This document shows, one piece after another, positions 6,885-13,620 of a DNA stretch of 64,000 nt. Source of the DNA: Pseudoxanthomonas sp. CF385 (GTDB lineage: Bacteria; Pseudomonadota; Gammaproteobacteria; Xanthomonadales; Xanthomonadaceae); contig NZ_FNKZ01000001.1 in NCBI RefSeq assembly GCF_900104255.1, forward strand, positions 62,001-126,000. The letters are read 5' to 3'. The position numbers and the translations under genes were made by a program. The notes under the pieces were generated by a model. The model searched no databases. It was not told the origin of the DNA and saw only the letters and a program-made list of their open reading frames with translations. How positions within the stretch are numbered: position 1 is the stretch's first letter; every line of letters begins with the position of its first letter.

Positions 6885-7148
6885 ATGATGAGAACAGCAT
6901 CAGAGCTCAGCGCTTGTCTACGAGAGAGCATGGCGAGGCTGCGCGACGAACAAGTCGGTTGTGACGCTCGGGGTTTCGTCAGAGCACTACGTGCACAGTT
7001 GCTGGCTGATGCGCCCGAAGAGATGCGATTTTCCATCTGGGTGCGCCTGGCTGCAATGGACAAGGTACTGGACCAGAGAGAAGCGGCCTTTCGAAGCTTT
7101 GCGAGGAGGACGGTTGCGCTAGACAATGCTGACGCTGATGCGGGCTGA
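6885..7148 (+). CDS. hypothetical protein, 87 residues
   Basis: Paired ATG codons at 6885 and 6888 start a frame of 87 or 86 residues ending at 7148. The sequence looks helical and arginine-rich (MARLRDEQVGCDARGFVRALRAQL), with FSIWVRLAAMDKVL in the middle and no signal peptide. An open frame continues upstream to 6606, but that part overlaps the minus-strand 45-residue gene and looks non-coding. No domain is recognised. Confidence 0.45.
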   Translation: MMRTASELSACLRESMARLRDEQVGCDARGFVRALRAQLLADAPEEMRFSIWVRLAAMDKVLDQREAAFRSFARRTVALDNADADAG

Positions 7149-7320
7149 TCATCCGTTGGCGCCCGAACGGCCTTGGTGCGATTTTGGAGTGCTGCGTGAT
7201 TCCAGTTCTGCGCGACATGCTGTCCGCTTATGGCCGGAAGCAGCGTTCGGACCACCTTTTTTGACCAGGGCAACGCCATGGGGGCTGGCAGCACAACATC
7301 ACGCCATGCCTGTCGTGGCC

Positions 7321-8160
7321 TTACTTCAGACGCTTGAGCAATTCCTGCGCGACGCCAACCGCAGATGCCGGATTCTGGCCGGTGATCAACTCGCGATCGA
7401 CGACGACGTTGGCCATCCACCGCTCGACGTTGCTGCGGTACTGGACCCCGGCCTGCTGCAGCGCGGTCTGCGGATAGAACTTCATCTCGCCGCCGCCGAG
7501 TTGCGGCTTGGCCTGTTCTTCTTCCTGGTTGCTGATCACAGTGACCTGGTAGCCGCTGTAGATCCATAGCGGCGCACGTTTGGCCTGACCTGATTCCAGT
7601 GCGGCAACGAAGCCACTGGCGTCCGGCAGCGTCGACAGCAACGCGATCGGGCCATGGCAGACCAGTGCGGTCGTCTTGTTGCGGCCATGGAAGTCGGCGA
7701 GCAGGCGCCCCAGTGCCGGACTCTTCAGCAGATCCTGCATCGGCGCGTGGCCGCCGGGAATATAGACCGCATCGAAACGGCCGTAGCCCATCTGTTCAAT
7801 GCGCGCCAGGCTCACTACCGGGGACTTTTCCTTAGAGGTCAACGCCAGTTGGTTGAGCAGGTCCTGGTGCGCCCGCAAGTCCGCGGCGCTGTTGCCGAAG
7901 TACATAGGGCTAATCGACTTCGCGTCGACCGTCGGGGCCTGCCCCGTCGGCGTTGCGAAGGTGACCTGATGGCCGGCATCGAGCAGCATTTTGACCGGCT
8001 GCATCAGTTCGTTGAGATAAAAGCCAGTCGGGAAGACCCTCCCGTCTTTCAGGTCCAGATGATCGGCATCGGACAGCACGACCAGCACTTCACCGGCCTG
8101 GGCGGTGGTGGCCGCGAGGGTCATGACGATCGCGGCGGCGAGTGTTTGCATCAGCTTCAT
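7321..8160 (-). CDS. DJ-1/PfpI-family protein with signal peptide
   Basis: A 279-residue class I glutamine-amidotransferase-like protein. A Sec signal ([22 protein letters not shown]) should be cut after residue 22. The family elements are the YIPGGHAP loop, the nucleophile elbow LVCHGP with C168 and H169, and an acidic residue E51. The family includes chaperone/deglycase proteins (Hsp31, YajL), proteases and isonitrile hydratases; a periplasmic member probably handles electrophile or oxidative damage, but its substrate cannot be read from sequence. It lies 46 bases after a cytoplasmic paralogue on the same strand, suggesting co-transcription under the divergent LysR regulator. Confidence 0.88.
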   Translation of the reverse strand: MKLMQTLAAAIVMTLAATTAQAGEVLVVLSDADHLDLKDGRVFPTGFYLNELMQPVKMLLDAGHQVTFATPTGQAPTVDAKSISPMYFGNSAADLRAHQDLLNQLALTSKEKSPVVSLARIEQMGYGRFDAVYIPGGHAPMQDLLKSPALGRLLADFHGRNKTTALVCHGPIALLSTLPDASGFVAALESGQAKRAPLWIYSGYQVTVISNQEEEQAKPQLGGGEMKFYPQTALQQAGVQYRSNVERWMANVVVDRELITGQNPASAVGVAQELLKRLK

Positions 8161-8206
8161 TGCAGTGGACTCCTTGCGGGATATCAGTTCGTTGGGGCGT
8201 TTGCGA

Positions 8207-8908
8207 TCACTGGGCCAGGAGCGCTTCGCGCATCGCGGCGCCGACGCCGCTAGCCGACTGCGGGTTCTGCCCCGTGATCAGGCGGCCATCAATGACGACC
8301 TTGGCGGTCCAGTCCGGTGCGGCGTGGTGGTGGGCGCCACGCTGCTCCAGCGTGGAAGCCAGCAGGAACGGCACAACGTCATCCAGTTGCACGGCGCGCT
8401 CCTCGCTGTCGGTGAACGCACTGACGTTCTTGCCGGTCACCAGGTGAGCGCCATTGCTCAGCGTGATGTCCACCAGCGCGGCAGGGCCGTGACAGACTGC
8501 GCCCACCAGTCCGCCGGCCTCATAGATCTCGCGAGTGACGCGCTGTACGTCGGCGTTGCCCGGGAAGTCCCACATCGCACCGTGACCGCCTGCGAAGAAG
8601 ATGCCGGCGTATCGCGAGGCATCCACATCGCCCAGGCGCTGGGTATGCCGCACCGCATCGCGGAAGCTGGCGTCGTTCCAATAGCGCGCATTGGTGGCGT
8701 CTTCCAGGTTCAGGTCATCGACCGGCGGCTCGCCGCCTTGGATCGAAGCGAATTCGACCGGGATGCCGGCTTCCTGCAATTCGGCTAACGGGTGGGTGAC
8801 CTCGCCCAGGTAGTAGCCGGTCGGTTGGCCGGTACGGCCCTTGGTGCCATGGCTGGTCAGCACAAACAGCACGGGTTTGGTGGCGGGAGCGGAAGTGCGC
8901 TTGTTCAT
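8207..8908 (-). CDS. DJ-1/PfpI-family cytoplasmic protein
   Basis: A 233-residue Hsp31-like member of the DJ-1/PfpI group without a signal peptide. Family marks are GYYLGEVTHP (E36), FFAGGHGAMWD, and the nucleophile elbow AVCHGPAAL with C139 and H140. The ATG at 8908 is chosen over an in-frame GTG three codons earlier. It is the first gene of a two-gene unit with the periplasmic paralogue downstream (7321-8160) and is divergent from a LysR regulator at 9007. Inference: a reactive-carbonyl or oxidative-stress module carried as transposon cargo, with one product for the cytoplasm and one for the periplasm. Confidence 0.9.
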   Translation of the reverse strand: MNKRTSAPATKPVLFVLTSHGTKGRTGQPTGYYLGEVTHPLAELQEAGIPVEFASIQGGEPPVDDLNLEDATNARYWNDASFRDAVRHTQRLGDVDASRYAGIFFAGGHGAMWDFPGNADVQRVTREIYEAGGLVGAVCHGPAALVDITLSNGAHLVTGKNVSAFTDSEERAVQLDDVVPFLLASTLEQRGAHHHAAPDWTAKVVIDGRLITGQNPQSASGVGAAMREALLAQ

Positions 8909-9006
8909 GGCAGTCACCCTGTGATGAGGAATGGCGCCACTGTATTCAGTCCTTTTGTGGCGATAAACTGGCCATCGAGAAAAACATTTGTTCCCACGAG
9001 GATAAG
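8909..9006. promoter_or_regulatory. divergent promoter region, PfpI unit / LysR
   Basis: The 98 bases between the divergent starts must contain both promoters. LysR proteins usually bind T-N11-A sites here, but no single site stands out. An AGGA ribosome site precedes the LysR ATG. Confidence 0.5.
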
Positions 9007-9921
9007 ATGAGCCGCAAGTTCGACTACCTCGGCGATGTGGAGGCCTTCATGGCCGTGGTCGAGCACGGCTCGTTCACCGCGGGGGCGGTGGCGTTATCGA
9101 CGACGCCCTCTGTGCTGAGTCGCGCCGTAGCACGGCTGGAGGCACGCCTGGGGCGGCAGTTGTTGCAGCGAACCACGCGCCGTCTCGGCTTGACCGAAAC
9201 CGGGCGGCTGTATCTCGAGCAGGCCCGCTCGGCCTTCTCCCAACTCGACGAGGCCGAACGCGAGGCGCAGGGCCAGGAAGGCGAACTGGCCGGGCGCGTG
9301 CGAATGAGCGTGCCGACTACCTATGGCCATTACCGGTTGCCGCCGTTGCTTGCGCGCTTTACCCAGCTATACCCGCGCGTCCACGTGGAATTGAACATCA
9401 CCAACCGCAACGTCGACCTTGTGGCAGAGGGATTCGATCTCGCCATTCGCCTGGGCCACCTGCCCGACAGTGGCCTGGTGGCGCGCAAGCTCGAAGACGC
9501 CGCGCTGCTGCTGGTCGCATCCCCCGATTACATCCAGCGGATGGGGACGCCGCAATCGCTGGATGACTTGCGGCAACACGTGTGCCTGCCCTTCGTGATG
9601 CCACGCACCGGCCGCCTCGCACCCTGGGTATTCCGCGATGGCGAGCGTGATGTCGATTGGCTGCCCGCGTCGTCCCTCGAAATCTCGGATGACGTCCTAG
9701 GCGTGGTGTCGTTGGCCGAGCAAGGTATCGGTATTTGCCAAAGCTACGAATTCATCGTCCGTGACCGGATGGAACGTGGTCGGTTGGTGGAGGTGCTGCC
9801 GCAGTTGCGAGGACGGTCGCGACCGTTCTCCGTAGTGTACGCGCCGCACCAACGCCAATCTTCAGCTGCGCGGGCAATGATTGATCTGCTAACCGCAAAT
9901 GCGACTTCTCTTGAAGAGTAA
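9007..9921 (+). CDS. LysR-family transcriptional regulator
   Basis: A 304-residue LysR-type regulator. Residues about 5-65 hold the winged HTH (AFMAVVEHGSFTAGAVALS, then LSRAVARLEARLGRQLLQR), and residues about 90-300 the substrate-binding effector domain (YGHYRLPPLLARF). It matches the AaeR/DsdC-like subgroup commonly placed divergently beside enzyme genes. By position it most likely controls the DJ-1/PfpI pair at 7321-8908. The ATG at 9007 is the first codon of the HTH domain and has an AGGA ribosome site. The inducer is unknown. Confidence 0.93.
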   Translation: MSRKFDYLGDVEAFMAVVEHGSFTAGAVALSTTPSVLSRAVARLEARLGRQLLQRTTRRLGLTETGRLYLEQARSAFSQLDEAEREAQGQEGELAGRVRMSVPTTYGHYRLPPLLARFTQLYPRVHVELNITNRNVDLVAEGFDLAIRLGHLPDSGLVARKLEDAALLLVASPDYIQRMGTPQSLDDLRQHVCLPFVMPRTGRLAPWVFRDGERDVDWLPASSLEISDDVLGVVSLAEQGIGICQSYEFIVRDRMERGRLVEVLPQLRGRSRPFSVVYAPHQRQSSAARAMIDLLTANATSLEE

Positions 9922-10059
9922 GCTGAAGCCACCTCACGTTCGCGCGCCCTCTGGGTAAAACCTTGCAATCAATCGCAGAGTTTGAGCTAAGGCTTAGTGC
10001 GCCGCGTTCAACCCAAATACGGATGAGTGGGTATTGCTGATAGTTGGGTGAAGCGAGCC

Positions 10060-10614
10060 TCAACGCACCGGTCGCGGTTTCCATTTCATCTCGCCCTGTT
10101 GCGGCGGCGCAGCGACGGGCGTGCCACTAGGCTGGGCCGGAGCGCCACCTTTCAAGACGAAGTCGGCAATTTCATCGGCATGTCCCCGCAGCAGGCCACC
10201 AGCCGAGCCGACCGCAGTAGTATTGCCAGACTCCACGTTCAGTCGCCCCAGCTCCTGACCGGTAGCCGGGTCGAGGACCTGCACGGTGCTCAGTACTGTG
10301 TCCTTGCCCGCCATGATGCCAACTAGCGCGCGCGCCGCGCCGTGGCGCATGCGGTAGGCCGTGATCGTCACCTTGACGTGCACCGCATCGGGGCTGCCCT
10401 CGTCTGCTCTCACGCTCGCAAAGCGCTCGTCAAGACGCGAACGTAGCACTGCCATTCCCTCTGCCGTCATGCCTCCGGGGTTGTCGACGGTGTACCAAAG
10501 CTTCGCTCCTACGGCCGAGGCGTTCGGCCTAGCCACTTTGCTGGACGTGCCTATGCAACCAGTAAGAAGGATGCAACAAACGGCTACCGCGACCACCCAC
10601 CCAGACTTGATCAT
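10060..10614 (-). CDS. DUF4410-type outer-membrane lipoprotein
   Basis: A 184-residue protein with a lipoprotein signal: ILLTGC with lipidated C20. The mature part carries an AVLRSRLDERFASV helix and an ARALVGIMAGKDTVLSTVQVLD segment typical of DUF4410 proteins, then a Pro/Gln-rich tail. The final Gly, Ala and Pro residues look like a disordered C-terminus. DUF4410 proteins are envelope lipoproteins of unknown role. No same-strand partner lies close; the next minus-strand gene starts about 140 bases upstream. Confidence 0.75.
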   Translation of the reverse strand: MIKSGWVVAVAVCCILLTGCIGTSSKVARPNASAVGAKLWYTVDNPGGMTAEGMAVLRSRLDERFASVRADEGSPDAVHVKVTITAYRMRHGAARALVGIMAGKDTVLSTVQVLDPATGQELGRLNVESGNTTAVGSAGGLLRGHADEIADFVLKGGAPAQPSGTPVAAPPQQGEMKWKPRPVR

Positions 10615-10755
10615 GTCGCCCCCTTTTTCTGCTTAAGCCAGATTCTCCCGTATTCCACTTGCCGGTTGTCGGTCTGGCCGATGGCAAGGCTCAACCGACA
10701 TCATGCCCTTACTAAGGCCGGTGCGTTTTCTTCATAACTCTTGCGCGACAAAGTA

Positions 10756-10956
10756 TCAGCGCTCTATGTGACTGCGTAGGATTGTCTTGAGAACCTGATA
10801 CTTGTCCGCGGATGCGCGAAAAGCGAGCAAATGCGGAATGTCTCGCTGCAGATGCCCATGAAAAGCAAGAATCTGGTCCTCGGTCCGCTGCCCGGCTGGT
10901 TGCTGTCGCAGCCACTCTTGCACGATCAAGGGCTCTAGATCACATCGCTTCGCCAT
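10756..10956 (-). CDS. small hypothetical protein, 66 residues
   Basis: ATG 10956 follows a GGAGG ribosome site with a 5-base gap. The 66-residue product looks helical: LEPLIVQEWLRQQPAGQRTE, then ILAFHGHLQRDI and a KYQVLKTILRSHIER tail. The pattern of helix, turn and basic C-terminus is seen in small uncharacterised proteobacterial proteins. It lies just downstream of the attC-like site that ends the HEPN/AbiU2 gene, so it may be in the same transcript. Function unknown. Confidence 0.62.
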   Translation of the reverse strand: MAKRCDLEPLIVQEWLRQQPAGQRTEDQILAFHGHLQRDIPHLLAFRASADKYQVLKTILRSHIER

Positions 10957-10972
10957 GACGCCTCCCCAAGAG

Positions 10973-11033
10973 TTCTAATGTCTGAACTAAGCCGACCCAC
11001 GGAGAGGGTTCGGCTTAAATGAACTGTTAAGAC
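10973..11033 (-). repeat. attC-like integron recombination site
   Basis: On the minus strand the order is GTCTTAAC, a short spacer, TAAGCCGA, a loop, TCGGCTTA, a spacer and ATTAGAA. The inner arms TAAGCCGA/TCGGCTTA (10988-10995 and 11010-11017) match the L''/L' boxes of classical integron attC sites. The outer boxes differ from the consensus (RYYYAAC and GTTRRRY) by one or two bases. The TAA stop of the HEPN gene lies inside the outer box, as is common at cassette ends. No integrase gene or second clear attC is seen, so it could also be a terminator-like hairpin. Confidence 0.5.
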
Positions 11034-11668
11034 GCACCCGACGCAGCCTCGAGGCGCTCAAATTTGCGTAACTTCGAAACCAGTACTCTTGCACCGCTTT
11101 CATCAACGAAGTCCTCATAGAAGGTTGTACTTTCTTTGAAATGCAGGTTCAGACGGTTCATGATCGCGCGGAGCGCCGAGAGCATGGTCTCGACCCGCTC
11201 CCGACTGATGCCGCTCAGTGAGTTTGCCGCCCTATCAGTGGCGTATCCATGGTCTTGATGAGCGATACGCTTGTTTCGATGCTCTCTCGCGAAGGCGGCT
11301 TGAGCTAGCGCAGCACTACAGAGATCCTGCAGCTCCTTTCTTAACGCAGGATCGTCGACAAGGGGGGGCAGGGAATGAATCGTAAGGTTCTTCTTGCCGC
11401 GAGTCTCAGGAGGATCAGTCATCCGGGAAATGCCAAGGAGAACGCTGTCCCAGATTTCGTCTTGAACGATCTTGAAGAAGAGGCCGGCAGTTCGATTAAG
11501 CAGCGCCACCGTCTCATCGTCCAGCCCGAACAGTTGCCGGTATTGCTGCCACAACATATGTAGCTCGATAAGCTTTCCATGAAGAGTGGAGAACGCTAGA
11601 CCAAGCTCGTCACCCTTCAGTGCCACGTAGTTTGCGTGCACCTCTTCCATGGACTGCGTGGAGGTCAT
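11027..11668 (-). CDS. HEPN-domain (AbiU2-like) protein
   Basis: A 213-residue, mostly helical protein with the motif HRNKRIAH (R131, N132, H137). This is the RX4-6H signature of HEPN ribonucleases and fits the AbiU2 subgroup. AbiU2 comes from a lactococcal abortive-infection system, and many HEPN proteins cut RNA during anti-phage or toxin-antitoxin responses. ATG 11668 has an AGGGAGC ribosome site. The stop codon lies within an attC-like element, so the gene may have arrived as an integron cassette. No obvious antitoxin is adjacent; the small gene downstream (10756-10956) is the nearest candidate. Activity is inferred from the motif only. Confidence 0.75.
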   Translation of the reverse strand: MTSTQSMEEVHANYVALKGDELGLAFSTLHGKLIELHMLWQQYRQLFGLDDETVALLNRTAGLFFKIVQDEIWDSVLLGISRMTDPPETRGKKNLTIHSLPPLVDDPALRKELQDLCSAALAQAAFAREHRNKRIAHQDHGYATDRAANSLSGISRERVETMLSALRAIMNRLNLHFKESTTFYEDFVDESGARVLVSKLRKFERLEAASGAS

Positions 11669-11729
11669 TTAGTGCTCCCTAAAGCCTAAGTTAGGTCGCG
11701 CCGCGACCCGGGCTCTTATTGATGAACCG

Positions 11730-12191
11730 TCAACCATCAACCCCATGCGCCTTGTAAGAGTAGGTCGACGGTTGCACCTTAAACAAAACTCCAGCAAGGT
11801 CCATCTGCAGCGAAATCCGCTCCTTGCCAAGGCTGACTCGCATTTCGTCGCACAGGCTGCGGAAGGCCAGAATCTCCTGTTCCTTCTCTAGAGTGCCGCC
11901 TTGCAGCCAGAAGCGTTCTAGACTCTTGAGAACGGAGGTATCAGCCGACAGCAGAATGCGGGTTTTAGCGTCATTGAGGCGGGCTAGCTCTTCAATCTCA
12001 TCTTCTGTGCGCCCCGCCCGCCTCGCTGTGAAAAGCAGTGACGTGGATCGCACGAAGTCCACGTAAGCCGTCATCCGCATTGCAGCCAGCTCATCTAGTC
12101 GCGCTCGTTTGGCGCTAAGGATGTGTCCTAGCGCAACGCCGAGAAGCGCCGCTACGCCGGACAGCATTGCAATGAGTAGTGCAGAAGGCAT
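11730..12191 (-). CDS. membrane-anchored coiled-coil protein, 153 residues
   Basis: One N-terminal membrane segment (LLIAMLSGVAALLGVALGHIL, residues 5-25) is followed by a long charged helical region rich in Glu, Arg and Leu (ARLDELAAMRMTAYVDFV and EDEIEELARLNDAKTRILL). The layout resembles small single-pass proteins that expose a cytoplasmic helical bundle. The ATG at 12191 opens directly on the membrane segment. It lies 60 bases upstream of the HEPN gene on the same strand and may be co-transcribed with it. No family is recognised. Confidence 0.6.
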   Translation of the reverse strand: MPSALLIAMLSGVAALLGVALGHILSAKRARLDELAAMRMTAYVDFVRSTSLLFTARRAGRTEDEIEELARLNDAKTRILLSADTSVLKSLERFWLQGGTLEKEQEILAFRSLCDEMRVSLGKERISLQMDLAGVLFKVQPSTYSYKAHGVDG

Positions 12192-12334
12192 CGGCCGGGT
12201 CCTTGATCCGAAATTGCGATCGATTGCCCATCAAACGGCGGGCTATCCCCTTGATACGGTTTGATATTAGGGTCGCCAGGTCCGGCGAACAAGCCGACAT
12301 ATAGGCGGGCCCACATAGGCTGTGTCCAAAGGCG

Positions 12335-13444
12335 TTACCTGGGGCGCTGCCCGCTTCGAACCCAGTCAACCAAGACCTGGAACGCCTCGGCAATCTGCTT
12401 GGACGAGAATCCGCAATGCCCGTCACCGGCAGCGGGTAGTGTGAGTGGTCTTGTCGTCCCTCCCGCGTTGGAAAGGTCCGCGAAGATGGACTGGAAGTGC
12501 GGGGTGATCGTGGGGTCCGCGCGGTTGTACTGGAGTACCAAAGGCCGGGTTGGTTGGCCCGTCAACGCGGGTGCGGAGGCAACGTATCGTATAGCCTTCG
12601 CGTCGCCGGCGTAACGACGCACGCCGGCATTGAAGGCCTTGTCATCGTCGAAGCCACGATAGACGGTCGCCCGGTTGTCGACCGGCATCCCGCCGGCGCG
12701 CTGCGCGATGTCCTGGAAAACGAGGTAGTGCAGGCTGACGACGCCGGGCAATGCGTCGGAGGGCACCTGCAGCGCCCGGGCAAGCTGGTTGGTGACCTCA
12801 GGTTTGCCGGCGAGCGCACCGGCGATGGCCGACATGACCTCACCCTGGTTGGATGCGGCCTGAGGCGTCGACAGTCCACCTCCCTTGCCCGTTGCGTCGG
12901 GAAGGAAGTAGTCGAAGGACACCAGGGTGGTCAGCAGTTCCTGTGCGAGGCGCGCGCCGGGCACATTGGCGCCGCACAGGGACAGGGCGCCTTGGTAGTC
13001 GCCGGCGTGCTGTTCCAGGCTGGCCGCCGCGATCCCCCCTCCCATGGAGAAGCCTACGAGATAGGTGCGGCGGGCGGCCCCGTACTGTCGGATGAAATGC
13101 TGTCGCAGCCGTTCGATGTCGGCGATCGCGTCGCGCACAGCCCATCCCTGAGAGGAATAGCCACTCTGCGCCACGGCATAACCCCGCGACAGGAAGACGG
13201 ATGTTGCTTCATTGGGTGGCATTGGCAGGGTGCGTGGTATTCCCACCGGCTCGAAACCGCGCGCGAGGATGACGAGTTCGCCGTTCCAGCGCTCGGGAAT
13301 GTCGATCAGATAGGGCGCTTCGCCCAGCATGCCCGCCAGCTCGACCGGAGCCACAGTGCGGTGCATGGCAGGTTCCGCGGCGGATGCCTGGAACACCAAT
13401 GCGCAGGCCATCGCGAGGCAGACTGATTTCCGCGGGTTCGACAT
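12335..13444 (-). CDS. secreted alpha/beta hydrolase
   Basis: A 369-residue protein with a Sec signal (CLAMACALVFQASA, likely cleavage near residue 22) and an alpha/beta-hydrolase fold. The nucleophile elbow is LVGFSMGGG with S133, the acid is probably in YNRADPTITP, and the base is probably the histidine of GDGHCGF near the C-terminus. Residues about 90-130 hold the lid region (YAVAQSGYSSQGWAV). Proteins of this type are periplasmic or secreted esterases or peptidases. The ATG at 13444 follows AGGAAGAG. It is a single-gene unit inside the cargo; its substrate is unknown. Confidence 0.8.
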   Translation of the reverse strand: MSNPRKSVCLAMACALVFQASAAEPAMHRTVAPVELAGMLGEAPYLIDIPERWNGELVILARGFEPVGIPRTLPMPPNEATSVFLSRGYAVAQSGYSSQGWAVRDAIADIERLRQHFIRQYGAARRTYLVGFSMGGGIAAASLEQHAGDYQGALSLCGANVPGARLAQELLTTLVSFDYFLPDATGKGGGLSTPQAASNQGEVMSAIAGALAGKPEVTNQLARALQVPSDALPGVVSLHYLVFQDIAQRAGGMPVDNRATVYRGFDDDKAFNAGVRRYAGDAKAIRYVASAPALTGQPTRPLVLQYNRADPTITPHFQSIFADLSNAGGTTRPLTLPAAGDGHCGFSSKQIAEAFQVLVDWVRSGQRPR

Positions 13445-13597
13445 GGCTCTTCCTGAGCTGGCAGATGGCCCACGTTACCAGAGACTGCACCAAGAACATG
13501 GCGGCGTCCCTGCTCCGGGGACCGCGCGAGAGGCCGAGGTGAGCCGACCGGAACGCACGGTCGAGTCCACCGTCCTGAGGCACGACACCTCTTTAAC

Positions 13598-13620
13598 GAC
13601 GGTGGGACAGTCCCACCGTC
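13598..13620 (-). terminator. hairpin at the end of the TPR-CHAT gene
   Basis: GACGGTGGGA (13598-13607) and TCCCACCGTC (13611-13620) form a perfect 10-bp stem with a 3-base loop. It overlaps the TGA stop (13619-13621) of the minus-strand gene and is followed on that strand by GTTAAAG. Probably a terminator or 3' stabiliser. Confidence 0.6.
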
